Of a stretch of DNA of 64,000 bases, positions 52,657 to 61,557 are shown one piece after another. The notes below the pieces were generated by a model. The model did no database searches, was not told the origin of the DNA, and was given only the letters and a program-made list of their open reading frames with translations. Every line of letters starts with the position of its first letter. Positions within the stretch are counted from its first letter, which is position 1. A program made the translations under genes and the position numbers. Source of the DNA: CAYZTY01 sp964444665 (GTDB taxonomy: Bacteria; Planctomycetota; Phycisphaerae; Sedimentisphaerales; CAYZTY01); assembly GCA_964444665.1 (NCBI GenBank), contig CAYUIE010000008.1:86809-150808 (forward strand). Reading direction: 5' to 3'.

Positions 52657-52952
52657 TTAGCGGTGTGTAGTACCTGAATTCGCCGACTTGACCGCCCGTA
52701 CCGTGACAATCACTTCAAAATCCGGACACGGTGGTCAAGTTCCTGTTGTGCCATCTCCTCGCAGACGATGCCATGCAGAGCGCACATCGCAGTGAAGACA
52801 TTACCATACAAACCAATCTTAACCTCGGCACCTGAAAACGTCTCCTCAAACAGTTTCTGGGCTGACTGTATCGTGATATGCCGGTATTCACGCCAGTCGT
52901 CACGGCCCAGCCTTCAACCGATATTGCTGGTCCCGTGGGACGTAACCAGCTT
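52657..52952 (-). pseudogene. Decayed C-terminal fragment of a glycan methyltransferase
   Basis: Read on the minus strand, the stretch matches the last third of the methyltransferase at 29589-30350: 'LVTSHGTSNIG', stop, 'RLGRDDWREYRHITIQSAQ', 'KLFEETFSGAEV', 'LYGNVFTAMCALHGIV', then after a one-base frameshift 'PDFEVIVTVRAVKS'. It has one in-frame stop and one frameshift and lacks the SAM-binding half. A 28-base stretch (52699-52726) is identical to 29607-29634. It is a relic of a paralogous gene. Confidence 0.88.
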
Positions 52953-52961
52953 AACTCGCCC

Positions 52962-53308
52962 CTAATTCTTCCGTGCGGCCGTGCGAACCCCAACAATCCG
53001 ATTGTAAACGAAACCGATGGACCAACCAATCAAAGCGCCTGTTGCAAAGGCCCACAGGAATCCGATTAATGCACCATTCCATGTGACGGTGTAGCCAATG
53101 AAATAGTTTCCGAGCAAACGCAGGTGATAGCCCGTGTTCGGCCCTTTCTCAATGAGCAGAATAGCGGTCATTGCAAAAAGACCGACGCCGAAAATCAAAC
53201 CAAACACCAAGCCCAGAATCCCGGCCTTCAGACGAGCGACGGCTCGCATTACCTCACGCTCAACATCCGTTCTGTTTTTATGTTCGTTCTTATCTGGCAT
53301 TTTCCTCA

Positions 53309-53312
<4 letters not shown>
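52962..53312 (-). CDS. Small membrane protein paralogous to neighbour's C-terminal module
   Basis: A 116-residue protein with a charged N-terminus ('MPDKNEHKNRTDVERE') and three hydrophobic stretches. Its core 'GLVFGLIFGVGLFAMTAILLI', 'LRLLGNYFIGYTVTWNGALIGFLW' and 'ALIGWSIGFVYNRIV' aligns along its length with the last 110 residues of the upstream FAD oxidoreductase ('GLSVGAVCGFGLFFATVALLV', 'LALLNHYLLGYRVTWTGALVGL', 'VGYVIGYICARLHNML'). Its start overlaps the stop of that gene by 4 bases. It may pair with the oxidoreductase tail in the membrane. I do not know a named family. Confidence 0.78.
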
Positions 53313-55117
<1,805 letters not shown>

Positions 55118-55151
55118 TAATGTATATTTCCTCTCTTTAAAAACGGTGGTC

Positions 55152-55159
55152 CTACCGCC
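55152..55159 (-). promoter_or_regulatory. ops-like element GGCGGTAG in cluster leader
   Basis: On the minus strand GGCGGTAG, the core of the ops/JUMPstart element that recruits RfaH-type NusG paralogues, lies about 35 bases before the first gene of the glycan cluster. It is followed by GACCACCG, so a small CGGT/ACCG hairpin can form. Position and strand fit known ops elements in capsule and LPS operon leaders. The rest of the JUMPstart sequence is not seen. Confidence 0.4.
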
Positions 55160-55854
55160 AGATATGTCCGGAAAATTTCCCTATCAGAACAAGCGCCTGC
55201 CGTTACATCTACTGCCTGTTCTGCTATCCTAAATGTATAAATATGGCCTCCGGCTTATCCCGCCCCGGCGACGCTCATCACAACCTTACACCATTGTCCA
55301 TATAAATAAGGCGTTGGTAAGAAGTGCACGTTTTAGCGGATTGCCCATCGCCTTGACGGAAATTCACACAGCGCCGCCCTCTTAAGGAGCGTAAATATTG
55401 CGCGCTCCGCCCCTGTCGGGCACACATAATAGGGTATTCACGAGCCCTAAAACATCCCTTTTATAGTAACAAATCTCGCCCCCTTAGACAAAGCGAGAGT
55501 TCAACAAGTGCTTCCAAGCCCAAATTTTTATTTCACCATTTTAACACAGCATACACTATTCGCAAAGAGGAATCCTCGAGGCATTGTACCTAAATTACAC
55601 AAAACCGCTATTCGGCCACAAGCCAAGTAATATCAATCACTTACAAAAAGCCTTTTGGGTGGTTTTGTAACCAGCTTATCAGTATTTGTAAAATATATAT
55701 TTTTTCGAATAAGGTGATATCCAAAATCTGTAGAATTGCGTAGAGATTCAAATCCAAACCTAATCGCTTACAAATTATTGCCACCAATAATAGTTGATGC
55801 GTCAGGTTGGTTTTTTTAGGTAAACAGGTGCCAGTTTTTGTGTCATATCTTCAT
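55160..55854. other. Intergenic region without recognisable genes
   Basis: About 700 bases hold no supported gene on either strand; every frame is short or broken. A 6-bp stem GGAGCG/CGCTCC lies around 55386-55410 without a T-run. The stretch should contain the promoter of the glycan cluster (minus strand), but I see no convincing -35/-10 pair. Confidence 0.4.
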
Positions 55855-56181
55855 CCAGTAAAACAGATATGTATTTTTCACATCACTCGTACCATCAGGC
55901 CCCCCGAAGAGTTCCTATGAATACGTCTCAACGATCACACTATTAACGTCTAAAAGAGCAACTACACCACTTCATCCATCGAAGTGGCAGTAATACCTGG
56001 TTTCCATCCTGCCGTTTATTGCTATCATAAATATCGGCTCATTAATTCCCGGGCCATAAACTAACTTGCGAAGCAGGTTATTGCTGCCATTACTTTCTGT
56101 AAACGGCCGGGAGGCTATTTGTGCTTTATTGCGGGCCAAGCCGGCTATTTCCGTTACAAAATATCGGATTGAAACCCTCAA
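55855..56181 (-). pseudogene. Decayed RHS-repeat core fragment
   Basis: On the minus strand the frame reads 'LLRKLVYGPGINEPIFMIA', 'ETRYYCHFDG', stop, 'SGVVALLDVNSVIVETY', stop, 'ELFGGPDGTSDVKNTYLF'. This follows the RHS-associated core ('YGPGIDEP', 'YYYHFDGLGSVVAL-D-NG-IVE-Y') almost word for word, with a TGA exactly where Leu stands in 'DGLGS'. There is no N-terminal RHS repeat region, and the later part is broken by more stops. It is a relic of a large surface or toxin-delivery protein. Confidence 0.82.
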
Positions 56182-56285
56182 GTAACCTTTTAAAGACCCT
56201 CAAAGTTCTCACATCTTTCGTCAATAAACGTTTTATCGATAAGGCCTTCCTCGATAACAACGCGTATCATATCCACATCAACTAC
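56181..56285 (-). pseudogene. Antisense fragment of a formate dehydrogenase alpha gene
   Basis: On the minus strand 'MIRVVIEEGLIDKTFIDERC' and then 'ENFEGL', stop, 'KVT' is read. It aligns with the 'MMNIIIKEDLYDKGYVEERV' and 'ENFGELKKVV' segment of the intact alpha subunit encoded just to the right on the opposite strand. Only about 35 codons survive. It is a remnant of a second, different formate dehydrogenase gene, now fused by decay to the RHS fragment. Confidence 0.75.
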
Positions 56286-56332
56286 AGTGAAAAAACACTA
56301 TTCAATGTAACTAAACTGCTGCAGAAAAAATA

Positions 56333-56360
56333 ATTGTTGAAAGAAAGCGGCCCAACAATA
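56333..56360. repeat. 7-bp inverted repeat upstream of formate dehydrogenase operon
   Basis: ATTGTTG (56333-56339) and CAACAAT (56354-56360) form a perfect dyad about 45 bases before the start codon of the alpha subunit. It could be an operator. On the minus strand the same stem is followed by TATTTTTT, so it could instead be a terminator for antisense transcription. Confidence 0.35.
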
Positions 56361-56404
56361 AAATTACATATACATAAGAACTCTCCAGCTAGTTCAAAGA
56401 CAAT

Positions 56405-58468
56405 ATGAGGCACGATATTCTGGATATTAAAGATAGAACTGTTCTTACCACTTGCCCATACTGCGGATGCGGATGTGGACTGCATCTTCGGTCGGAAGAA
56501 GGAACTATTATTGGCTCATACCCCAGCAAAAATCACCCCGTTTCAAAGGGTGCTCTGTGTGTGAAAGGATGGAACGCTTACGAATTCGTCAACAAGGCGG
56601 ATAGACTAAAAGTCCCTCTGATTAAATCAAACGGGGAATTTAAGAAAGTTAGCTGGGATACAGCCCTGGATAACGTTTCCAGGAGACTTTTGAATATCAA
56701 AGAAAAATATGGACCAGATGCCCTCGGCTTTCTAAGCTCAGCCAAGGCCACTAACGAAGAGAATTTTCTAATGATGAAATTAAGCCGAGCGGTTTTTAAC
56801 ACCAACAATGTAGACCACTGTGCCAGGCTATGCCATGCTTCTACGGTCGTTGGCCTGGCCTCGACGTTCGGGTCCGGCGCTATGACAAATTCGATAAACG
56901 AATTCGAAGAGGCGGACCTCTTTTTAGTTACCGGCTCGGACACGACCGAGCAGCATCCCCTCATTGGCTCAAGAATCATTAATGCCGTCAATGACAAAGG
57001 TGCCGGATTAATAGTCGTCGACCCCAGAAGAATCGAACTTGCCAAATACGCAACCATTTATATGGCGCAAAACAACGGAACCGACGTCGCGTGGATAAAT
57101 GGGATGATGAATATCATCATTAAGGAGGACTTATACGATAAAGGATATGTAGAGGAAAGAGTAGAAAATTTCGGTGAATTAAAGAAAGTAGTCGAAGAAT
57201 ACACTCTGGAGTATGTCCGGAAAATAACAGGAATCCCTAAGGATTTACTCATCCAGGCGGCAAGGCTTTATGCCAAAAGCAAAAAGGCAATGATTGTTTA
57301 TTCTATGGGCATCACCCAACACACTACCGGTGTAGATAACGTCCAGTCACTGGCGAATCTTGCGATGCTGACCGCCCACGTTGGATTTGCCTCTACCGGC
57401 GTTAATCCTTTGAGAGGACAAAATAACGTGCAGGGTGCATGTGACCTTGGTGCCCTTCCAAATGTCTTTTCCGGATACCAAAAGGTGACGGATGACGCGG
57501 TCAGGGCAAAATTCCGGAAAGCCTGGAAAGTGGACGCTCTGCCGTCGGAAGCAGGACTCACTGTTACCGAGATTATTCATAAGGCACACGAAGGCAAACT
57601 AAAAGGTCTTTACATAATGGGCGAGAATCCCGTCATCAGTGACCCCGATTCAACTCACGTTCGCGAAGCGCTCGAGAAGCTGGAATTTCTTGCAATCAAT
57701 GAGATATTTCTGTCTGATACGGCCCAATATGCGGATGTGATACTTCCTGCCGCCAGTTTTGCTGAAAAGGACGGCACCTTTACCAACACGGAACGCAGGA
57801 TTCAAAAAATCCGAAAGGCTATCGAGCCGGTGGGGCAGGCGAAACCGGACTGGGAGATACTGTGTGAAATAGCGAAACGCTGCGGCTACAACGAAATGAA
57901 ATACAACCATCCTTCCGGGATTATGGATGAGATAGCAGAACTTACTCCGATCTACGCGGGGATAAACTACGGCCGGCTCGACCCATTTGGCCTGCAGTGG
58001 CCCTGCCCATCAAAAGACCATCCCGGGACTGTCTATCTGCATAAGGATAAATTTGCCAAAGGCAAAGGTACTTTCAAGCCGTGCGTTTATGTAGCTGCAG
58101 ACGAGCTTCCCGATGACGAATACAACTTTGTGCTAAGCACGGGGAGAATCTACTGGCACTGGCACACAGGCACAATGACCCGCCGAACATCCACATTAGA
58201 TAGAGAAGTGCCTGCCGGGTATGTTGAAATCAATCCAGCGGATGCTGAAAAATTAATTTTGCGAAATGGGGACAAAGTCAAAGTATCATCAAGGCGTGGT
58301 GAAATAGAGACGCATGCCCTTGTAACCGGGAAAGTAAAAGAAGGTTCCGTATTCATCCCTTTCCATTTTAGCGAGGCAGCAGCAAACGTATTAACCAACC
58401 CTGCAGTGGACCCCGTAGCCAAGATTCCCGAATACAAAGTCTGTGCCGTCAAAGTTGAAAAGATATGA
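56405..58468 (+). CDS. fdhA: Formate dehydrogenase alpha subunit (Cys-type, Mo/W-bisPGD)
   Basis: This 687-residue molybdopterin oxidoreductase oxidises formate to CO2 or runs in reverse. The N-terminal [4Fe-4S] site is C17-x2-C20-x3-C24 ('CPYCGCGCGL') with C52 in 'GALCVKG'. The active-site region 'NNVDHCARLCHASTV' has Cys143-His144 where FdhF has selenocysteine, so this is a Cys enzyme. Later marks are 'GSDTTEQHPLIGSRI', 'GVNPLRGQNNVQGACDLGALP' and the cofactor-binding C-terminal domain 'GRIYWHWHTGTMTRR'. No signal peptide is present, so it is cytosolic. It is the first gene of a three-gene operon; its stop overlaps the next start (ATGA). The ribosome site is weak. Confidence 0.94.
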   Translation: MRHDILDIKDRTVLTTCPYCGCGCGLHLRSEEGTIIGSYPSKNHPVSKGALCVKGWNAYEFVNKADRLKVPLIKSNGEFKKVSWDTALDNVSRRLLNIKEKYGPDALGFLSSAKATNEENFLMMKLSRAVFNTNNVDHCARLCHASTVVGLASTFGSGAMTNSINEFEEADLFLVTGSDTTEQHPLIGSRIINAVNDKGAGLIVVDPRRIELAKYATIYMAQNNGTDVAWINGMMNIIIKEDLYDKGYVEERVENFGELKKVVEEYTLEYVRKITGIPKDLLIQAARLYAKSKKAMIVYSMGITQHTTGVDNVQSLANLAMLTAHVGFASTGVNPLRGQNNVQGACDLGALPNVFSGYQKVTDDAVRAKFRKAWKVDALPSEAGLTVTEIIHKAHEGKLKGLYIMGENPVISDPDSTHVREALEKLEFLAINEIFLSDTAQYADVILPAASFAEKDGTFTNTERRIQKIRKAIEPVGQAKPDWEILCEIAKRCGYNEMKYNHPSGIMDEIAELTPIYAGINYGRLDPFGLQWPCPSKDHPGTVYLHKDKFAKGKGTFKPCVYVAADELPDDEYNFVLSTGRIYWHWHTGTMTRRTSTLDREVPAGYVEINPADAEKLILRNGDKVKVSSRRGEIETHALVTGKVKEGSVFIPFHFSEAAANVLTNPAVDPVAKIPEYKVCAVKVEKI

Positions 58469-59499
58469 AAGAGCAATTGCTGAAAAAAGACAACGTCAAA
58501 GCCTTGTGCATAAAAGCCTCTGACCAGTGGGAAACCTACGTCCCAATTGAAGGAACCGGGGCGGATGTTCACTTTACGAGGCTAGGTAGCAACAACAAGA
58601 ACTCTCTTCTCAAACAATTGAACTTAGACTATGAATCTCTCGTGGTCCCACCAAAGGTCATATTGTACCCTCAGCTCGAATCTCTTTTTGAGTTTCAAGA
58701 CGAAAAGATTACCGAGACGGTCAAACCGCCTGCGAAAAAGTTGCTTTTTGGCCTTCGAGCCTGTGATGCCAAGGCCATATTGTTCACGGACAATTTCTTC
58801 AGGAGGAGCTTTGAAGATATCTATTATTTGAATAGGTCGCAGGACAAATTACTGGTCATCGTCGGATGCAGGCAACCGCTGGATAACTGCTTTTGCACAT
58901 CTGCAAAGACTGGTCCATTTCTGGAAACAGGCTTCGACCTGCAATTAGTTGACATCGGGGCCGACTACCTGGTCGAAACAGGCTCTGAAAAAGGCGAAGA
59001 ATTTATAAGTAGCTTCAGAGAATTCTTTGATGAAGCTTCAAAGGATAATCTTGAGAGAGCGAAAACAGTAAAACGAGACGCCGAAAAGGCTGTCAACCTT
59101 AAGGTGAATTTTGAAGAAGCCATAAAGAAGTTTTGCGAGGGCAAAGTACCGCAGCAAATCTACGAACAGATAGCCGAAAGGTGTATTTACTGCGGCGGGT
59201 GCCTTTACGTCTGTCCGACGTGCACATGCTTTAATGTATTTGACACACAAAGCACGGGCTCCGGAGCACGATACCGCAACTGGGACGCTTGCGTATTCGA
59301 AGGCTATACGCGGGAAGCCAGCGGGCACAATCCACGCCGTGAAAAGTGGATTCGGACCTCTCGCAGATACGAGCATAAACTGAAATACGATTACCTCACA
59401 ACAGGAATGAGTGGCTGCGTTGGATGCGGCAGGTGCCTATCCAGTTGCCCGGTTAATATAGGTATATCCCAGGTTATTGAAAAGGTTACAGAAAGTTGA
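58465..59499 (+). CDS. Fe-S electron-transfer subunit, HydB/AsrA-like
   Basis: A 344-residue protein of the sulfhydrogenase-beta/anaerobic-sulfite-reductase-A family. The first part binds no obvious cofactor ('KKLLFGLRACDAKAI', 'VIVGCRQPLDNCFCTS'). The C-terminal part has two [4Fe-4S] sites: C240-x2-C243-x2-C246-x3-C250 ('CIYCGGCLYVCPTCTCF') and C318-x2-C321-x2-C324-x3-C328 ('CVGCGRCLSSCP'). It should carry electrons between the formate dehydrogenase alpha subunit and the flavin subunit. Both ends overlap neighbouring genes by 4 bases, implying a stoichiometric complex. Confidence 0.9.
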   Translation: MKEQLLKKDNVKALCIKASDQWETYVPIEGTGADVHFTRLGSNNKNSLLKQLNLDYESLVVPPKVILYPQLESLFEFQDEKITETVKPPAKKLLFGLRACDAKAILFTDNFFRRSFEDIYYLNRSQDKLLVIVGCRQPLDNCFCTSAKTGPFLETGFDLQLVDIGADYLVETGSEKGEEFISSFREFFDEASKDNLERAKTVKRDAEKAVNLKVNFEEAIKKFCEGKVPQQIYEQIAERCIYCGGCLYVCPTCTCFNVFDTQSTGSGARYRNWDACVFEGYTREASGHNPRREKWIRTSRRYEHKLKYDYLTTGMSGCVGCGRCLSSCPVNIGISQVIEKVTES

Positions 59500-60335
59500 A
59501 GAACGAATACGTCCCACATCCTGCAGTAATCGAATCTATCCAGACGGAGAGTTTTGATACAAAGACATTCAAGATTGCCTTCGAAGACAAGGCTCTTGCT
59601 GAGTCTTTTGATTATAAACCCGGCCAATTCGTGCAGGTCTCATTGTTGGGTATAGGGGAAGCTCCCATATCGATAGCTTCTTGTCCGGGTCGGAAGGGAT
59701 ATCTGGAACTGGCCATAAGAGCAGCAGGAAAGCTCACAAGCGCGATACACCAGCTTGAGCCTGGAGATAAAATCCATATAAGAGGTCCTTATGGCAACTC
59801 ATTTCCGCTTGAAGAGGTCGCGGGAAAAGACCTGTACTTTATCGCAGGAGGTATCGGCCTGCCGCCGTTACGAGGTTTGATAAAATCGGTCTTATACGGG
59901 CACGGCAACTTTGGAAAGATTAAAATCCTGTACGGTGCCAAGACTCCTAATGAGCTTTGCTTCAAAGAAGAACTCAAGGCCTGGAAGCAGGTTGACAATA
60001 CCGAGATTTACCTCACGGTCGATGAGCCTGACCAAAGCTGGCAGGGAGATGTCGGAGTAGTTACAAAGTTATGGAATAAGACCGATATGGCTACTTCCGA
60101 TGGAGTTGCGTATGTGTGTGGCCCGCCGGTTATGATTAGATTCGTTGTTTTGAACCTCCTGAAGTCTGGATTCAAAGATGAGAATATCTACATAACCCTT
60201 GAGCGTTATATGAAGTGCGGCATAGGAAAATGCGGCCACTGCAATATCGGCGAAAAGTTTGTCTGCACAGATGGACCCGTTTTCAGCTATGCTCAGCTAA
60301 AAGAGTTTTCTGATAAGGAAAGAGCAATAACTTAA
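59496..60335 (+). CDS. FAD/NAD(P)-binding diaphorase subunit, HydG-gamma-like
   Basis: A 279-residue protein of the ferredoxin-NADP-reductase superfamily, like the gamma subunit of sulfhydrogenase and the PyrK/AsrB group. It has a FAD-binding barrel ('YKPGQFVQVSLLGIGEAPISIAS'), a NAD(P) domain ('LYFIAGGIGLPPLRGLI', 'VAYVCGPPVMIRF') and a C-terminal [2Fe-2S] site C241-x4-C246-x2-C249-x7-C257. It links the iron-sulfur chain of the complex to NAD(P)H. The start is a TTG overlapping the upstream stop (TTGA), an uncommon start. It closes the operon. Whether NAD or NADP is used cannot be told by eye. Confidence 0.9.
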   Translation: MKNEYVPHPAVIESIQTESFDTKTFKIAFEDKALAESFDYKPGQFVQVSLLGIGEAPISIASCPGRKGYLELAIRAAGKLTSAIHQLEPGDKIHIRGPYGNSFPLEEVAGKDLYFIAGGIGLPPLRGLIKSVLYGHGNFGKIKILYGAKTPNELCFKEELKAWKQVDNTEIYLTVDEPDQSWQGDVGVVTKLWNKTDMATSDGVAYVCGPPVMIRFVVLNLLKSGFKDENIYITLERYMKCGIGKCGHCNIGEKFVCTDGPVFSYAQLKEFSDKERAIT

Positions 60336-60371
60336 AAAACCTCACACCACAGACCTTATTATCTTACACGT

Positions 60372-60430
60372 CTATAACACAATATCAGGGCCATAAATAA
60401 ACTTGCGCAGTAAGTCACCGCTTCCTTTTT
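60372..60430 (-). pseudogene. Second RHS-core fragment
   Basis: The minus strand reads 'KGSGDLLRKFIYGPDIVL' and a stop. It matches 'NGSNNLLRKLVYGPGINE' of the RHS fragment at 55855-56181, including shared DNA around GGGCCATAAA. Only about 18 codons remain. It lies 37 bases past the end of the formate dehydrogenase operon, on the same strand as the other fragment. Confidence 0.6.
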
Positions 60431-60484
60431 ATCCTGCAAACTATCGGCCATTTTATAAGCTTCAAGGCTTTTTATAAAATTGAA

Positions 60485-60530
60485 GCGCCCGTAGCCCAGC
60501 CGGACAGAACAACGGATTTCTAATCCGATA
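60485..60530 (+). tRNA. Orphan 5' half of a tRNA-Arg (TCT), non-functional
   Basis: The sequence starts GCGCCCGTA, continues with a D-arm (AGCCGGACA loop) and an anticodon arm whose 7-base loop TTTCTAA has anticodon TCT (60519-60521). It then leaves the tRNA pattern: no variable loop, TTCGA-type T-arm or 3' acceptor strand follows. The D-stem has two mismatches (GCCC/GAAC) and the first anticodon-stem pair is A-A. This is a truncated, decayed tRNA gene, either a deletion scar or a relic of integration at a tRNA. Confidence 0.7.
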
Positions 60531-60697
60531 AGGGCTTTTGTAAGTCGTTGTAGTTAAACAATTAACGATTGTTAAAAAGAACTTATAAAGCTGGCCGAGA
60601 ACCAGCCGAGCACCAAGCGAGCGCCAGACGTGCATGTTTGGCGCGCACTTTGGCGCGCGCTAAGACTCTTAGTATGGCAAGATCGATCCATACTTTT

Positions 60698-60711
60698 AAG
60701 ACCATGGTCTT
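60698..60711. repeat. 14-bp perfect palindrome
   Basis: AAGACCATGGTCTT is a perfect 14-bp palindrome in the gene-free stretch between the tRNA relic and the transposase relic. GC-rich CGCGC-containing repeats lie about 45 bases to its left. The role is unknown; the 60531-61035 interval otherwise contains nothing I can identify. Confidence 0.3.
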
Positions 60712-61035
60712 CCGGCAAGCCATGACTTATTAAAGATTTCGTTTTTAGCTGTGGATAATAGAGGATGTAGTAGAAATTGCCGAAGGTCTTGCATTACCTT
60801 TGATAACTCTGCTGTATCTTCAAGTTCATTGCATTTGAGAAATGCCTTCCATTGTGTTATTTTATCGTTATTACAAGCAAACTCGTCTGTTAAGGCTGAT
60901 GGAGCGTTGTTCAGTATTGCTGTCCTGTGCCGATTGAACGTTGCCTTTACGGCTCTGACTAAGCTGCTTTTGATAAATCTTGAACAGTCTGTAGATGCAA
61001 CCGCAAAGGATGAGCCTTCTGCCAGCTCAATGCCT

Positions 61036-61271
61036 TCACACCCCGACTATCGCTATGTGCAAATTCTCCACCGTCCCAGAGTAATAATTGTGTATGGCCT
61101 AACGCTTCAAATGGCCCCAAAAACACTCTATCAAATTCAATTTTGGAGCAGTGGGTGTTTGCGGAGTCTTTGTATGACCTTACGTTCGGCTTGTGTAAGC
61201 GGGTGTACGAAGAATGGTTTTTTTACCCCCCTGATTGTTAGTAATCTCCTCATATTACTGTCCTTAACCAT
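61036..61271 (-). pseudogene. Internally deleted IS630-type transposase relic
   Basis: Minus-strand reading gives an N-terminal-like piece 'IRGVKKPFFVHPLTQAERKV' and then, in a shifted frame, the C-terminal DDE signature 'TPTAPKLNLIECFWGHLKR', stop, 'AIHNYYSGTVENLHIAIVGV'. IS630-family transposases end with 'P-LNLIE-FW--LK', including the catalytic Glu, followed by 'N-YY-tF--f--AI--F'. The roughly 200 residues that should lie between the two pieces are missing, and stops break the rest. No terminal inverted repeats are evident. Confidence 0.65.
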
Positions 61272-61305
61272 TCTTGCGGCAAAAACTCATCAAACTGTTC
61301 AAAAA

Positions 61306-61557
61306 TTACTCCACCCAGCTTAGGAGTGCAACATAGTCGGCTTCAGGTTGCAGCCCCACGAACCGCCTTATCTCTTTGTCGTTCTTGATAATCAGAACCG
61401 TTGGGATTGCCCTTACACCGTATCGCTGTGCTACCGCGGGAACCCATCAACATCTACCTTGCACACGGTGACCCTGCTGCTGTACCTATCGGAAAGAGAG
61501 GATATGGTTGGAGCCAGAACTCTGCAGGGAGGGCACCGGTTGGAGAATAAACCCACA
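61306..61557 (-). pseudogene. Truncated, frameshifted thioredoxin
   Basis: Directly after the stop codon of the intact thioredoxin gene the minus strand reads 'CPPCRVLAPTISSLSDRYSS' and 'RVTVCKVDVD'. After a one-base frameshift it continues 'PAVAQRYGVRAIPTVLII', 'KNDKEIRRFVGLQPEADYVA' and 'LLSWVE', stop. This is a classical TrxA-type C-terminal two-thirds with the CxxC site and cis-proline loop ('AIPT') kept. About 25 N-terminal residues are missing. It is clearly a different thioredoxin from the intact neighbour. Confidence 0.88.

Noticed and set aside
55386..55410. GGAGCG/CGCTCC stem in the cluster leader as a riboswitch or terminator
   Set aside because: Only a 6-bp stem, no T-run and no match to a riboswitch pattern that I know.
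56121..56333. Plus-strand frame of 70 codons before fdhA
   Set aside because: It is the mirror of the RHS and formate dehydrogenase relics on the minus strand; its composition is not protein-like.
60751..61323. Plus-strand frame of 190 codons
   Set aside because: The opposite strand carries recognisable IS630 transposase and thioredoxin relics, so this long frame is chance antisense.
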